Assembly: GCA_030604585.1 (NCBI GenBank)
Contig: JAUVVP010000110.1
Coordinates: 1-6,626 of the forward strand
Direction of reading: 5' to 3'
DNA: 6,626 nt
Origin: Planctomycetota bacterium
GTDB taxonomy: Bacteria; Planctomycetota; Brocadiia; SM23-32
Program-made: the position numbers and the translations under genes
Part shown: in pieces, positions 6,580-6,626 of the stretch
How positions within the stretch are numbered: position 1 is the stretch's first letter
How the letters are laid out: every line of letters starts with the position of its first letter
The notes under the pieces: generated by a model
What the model saw: only the letters and a program-made list of their open reading frames with translations
Told to the model about the DNA's origin: nothing
Database searches by the model: none

Positions 6580-6590
6580 GATGCGCTCAA
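6564..6590 (-). promoter_or_regulatory. Sigma70-like promoter for the three-gene cluster
   Basis: Read on the minus strand, a perfect -10 box TATAAT (6569-6564) lies in very GC-rich DNA, where such a hexamer stands out. A -35 candidate TTGAGC (6590-6585; four of six matches to TTGACA) is 15 bases upstream, a slightly short spacer. Transcription would start near 6557, leaving about 46 bases of leader before the GH9 start codon. It is the only well-formed promoter I found upstream of any of the three genes. Confidence 0.6.
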
Positions 6591-6626
6591 AAGGGCCGCC
6601 GTCCGCCGCCGCTTCTCTGTGTGGGG

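Larger units (their letters stand above)
6511..6626 (-). other. Upstream region of the GH9 gene
   Basis: This 116-base stretch at the right edge holds the promoter, inverted repeat and ribosome binding site of the cluster. I see no coding frame with support and no riboswitch-like fold beyond the inverted repeat. Whatever gene lies upstream is outside the window. Confidence 0.5.

Noticed and set aside
6591..6610. T-run (CCCTTTT on the minus strand) as the terminator of an upstream gene
   Set aside because: The GC-rich bases before it do not form an inverted repeat, and the T-run is only four bases long.

Overview
The window is GC-rich bacterial DNA from a free-living organism equipped to break down polysaccharides. 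The protein families and the high GC at third codon positions would fit a PVC-type lineage (Planctomycetota, Lentisphaerae relatives), Hydrogenedentota, Armatimonadota or Acidobacteriota. The sequence contains no rRNA or other phylogenetic marker, so this placement is only an inference. I see no tRNA, rRNA, CRISPR array, insertion sequence or phage gene.

Layout from left to right. (1) Positions 1-246 hold the last 81 codons of a plus-strand gene whose start lies off the left edge; it ends in a small beta-strand-rich domain. (2) A 58-base convergent gap follows (247-304), with a GC-rich inverted repeat. (3) The rest is a minus-strand cluster of three genes, transcribed right to left. First is a secreted glycoside hydrolase family 9 (GH9) protein (6510-4171). 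Second is a secreted clan GH-A / GH51-like glycosidase (start 4150, stop at 1760). Third is a cytoplasmic trimethylamine methyltransferase (MttB) superfamily protein (1702-305). A sigma70-like promoter with a perfect TATAAT lies just upstream of the GH9 gene. The spacings (24-base gap or 4-base start/stop overlap, then 57 bases) suggest a single transcript.

How the genes may work together: both hydrolases have Sec-type signal peptides and should act outside the cytoplasm. The GH9 enzyme has an N-terminal Ig-like domain and most likely cuts a beta-glucan type backbone. The second enzyme has a GH51-like C-terminal beta domain and clan-A style catalytic glutamates, and may remove side chains or attack another glycan. 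The third protein is the surprise: an MttB-family protein with no pyrrolysine (UAG) codon and no corrinoid-protein gene beside it. Known non-pyrrolysine members demethylate quaternary amines such as glycine betaine. Placing one behind two secreted glycosidases suggests that a methylated small molecule, released with or from the polysaccharide, is used in the same programme. That link is a hypothesis drawn from gene order only.

The most useful leads are this gene combination, the Cys-x2-Cys-x2-Cys motif and altered conserved segment in the MttB-like protein, the non-canonical catalytic C-terminus of the GH9 enzyme, and the little-studied architecture of the GH-A-like protein.
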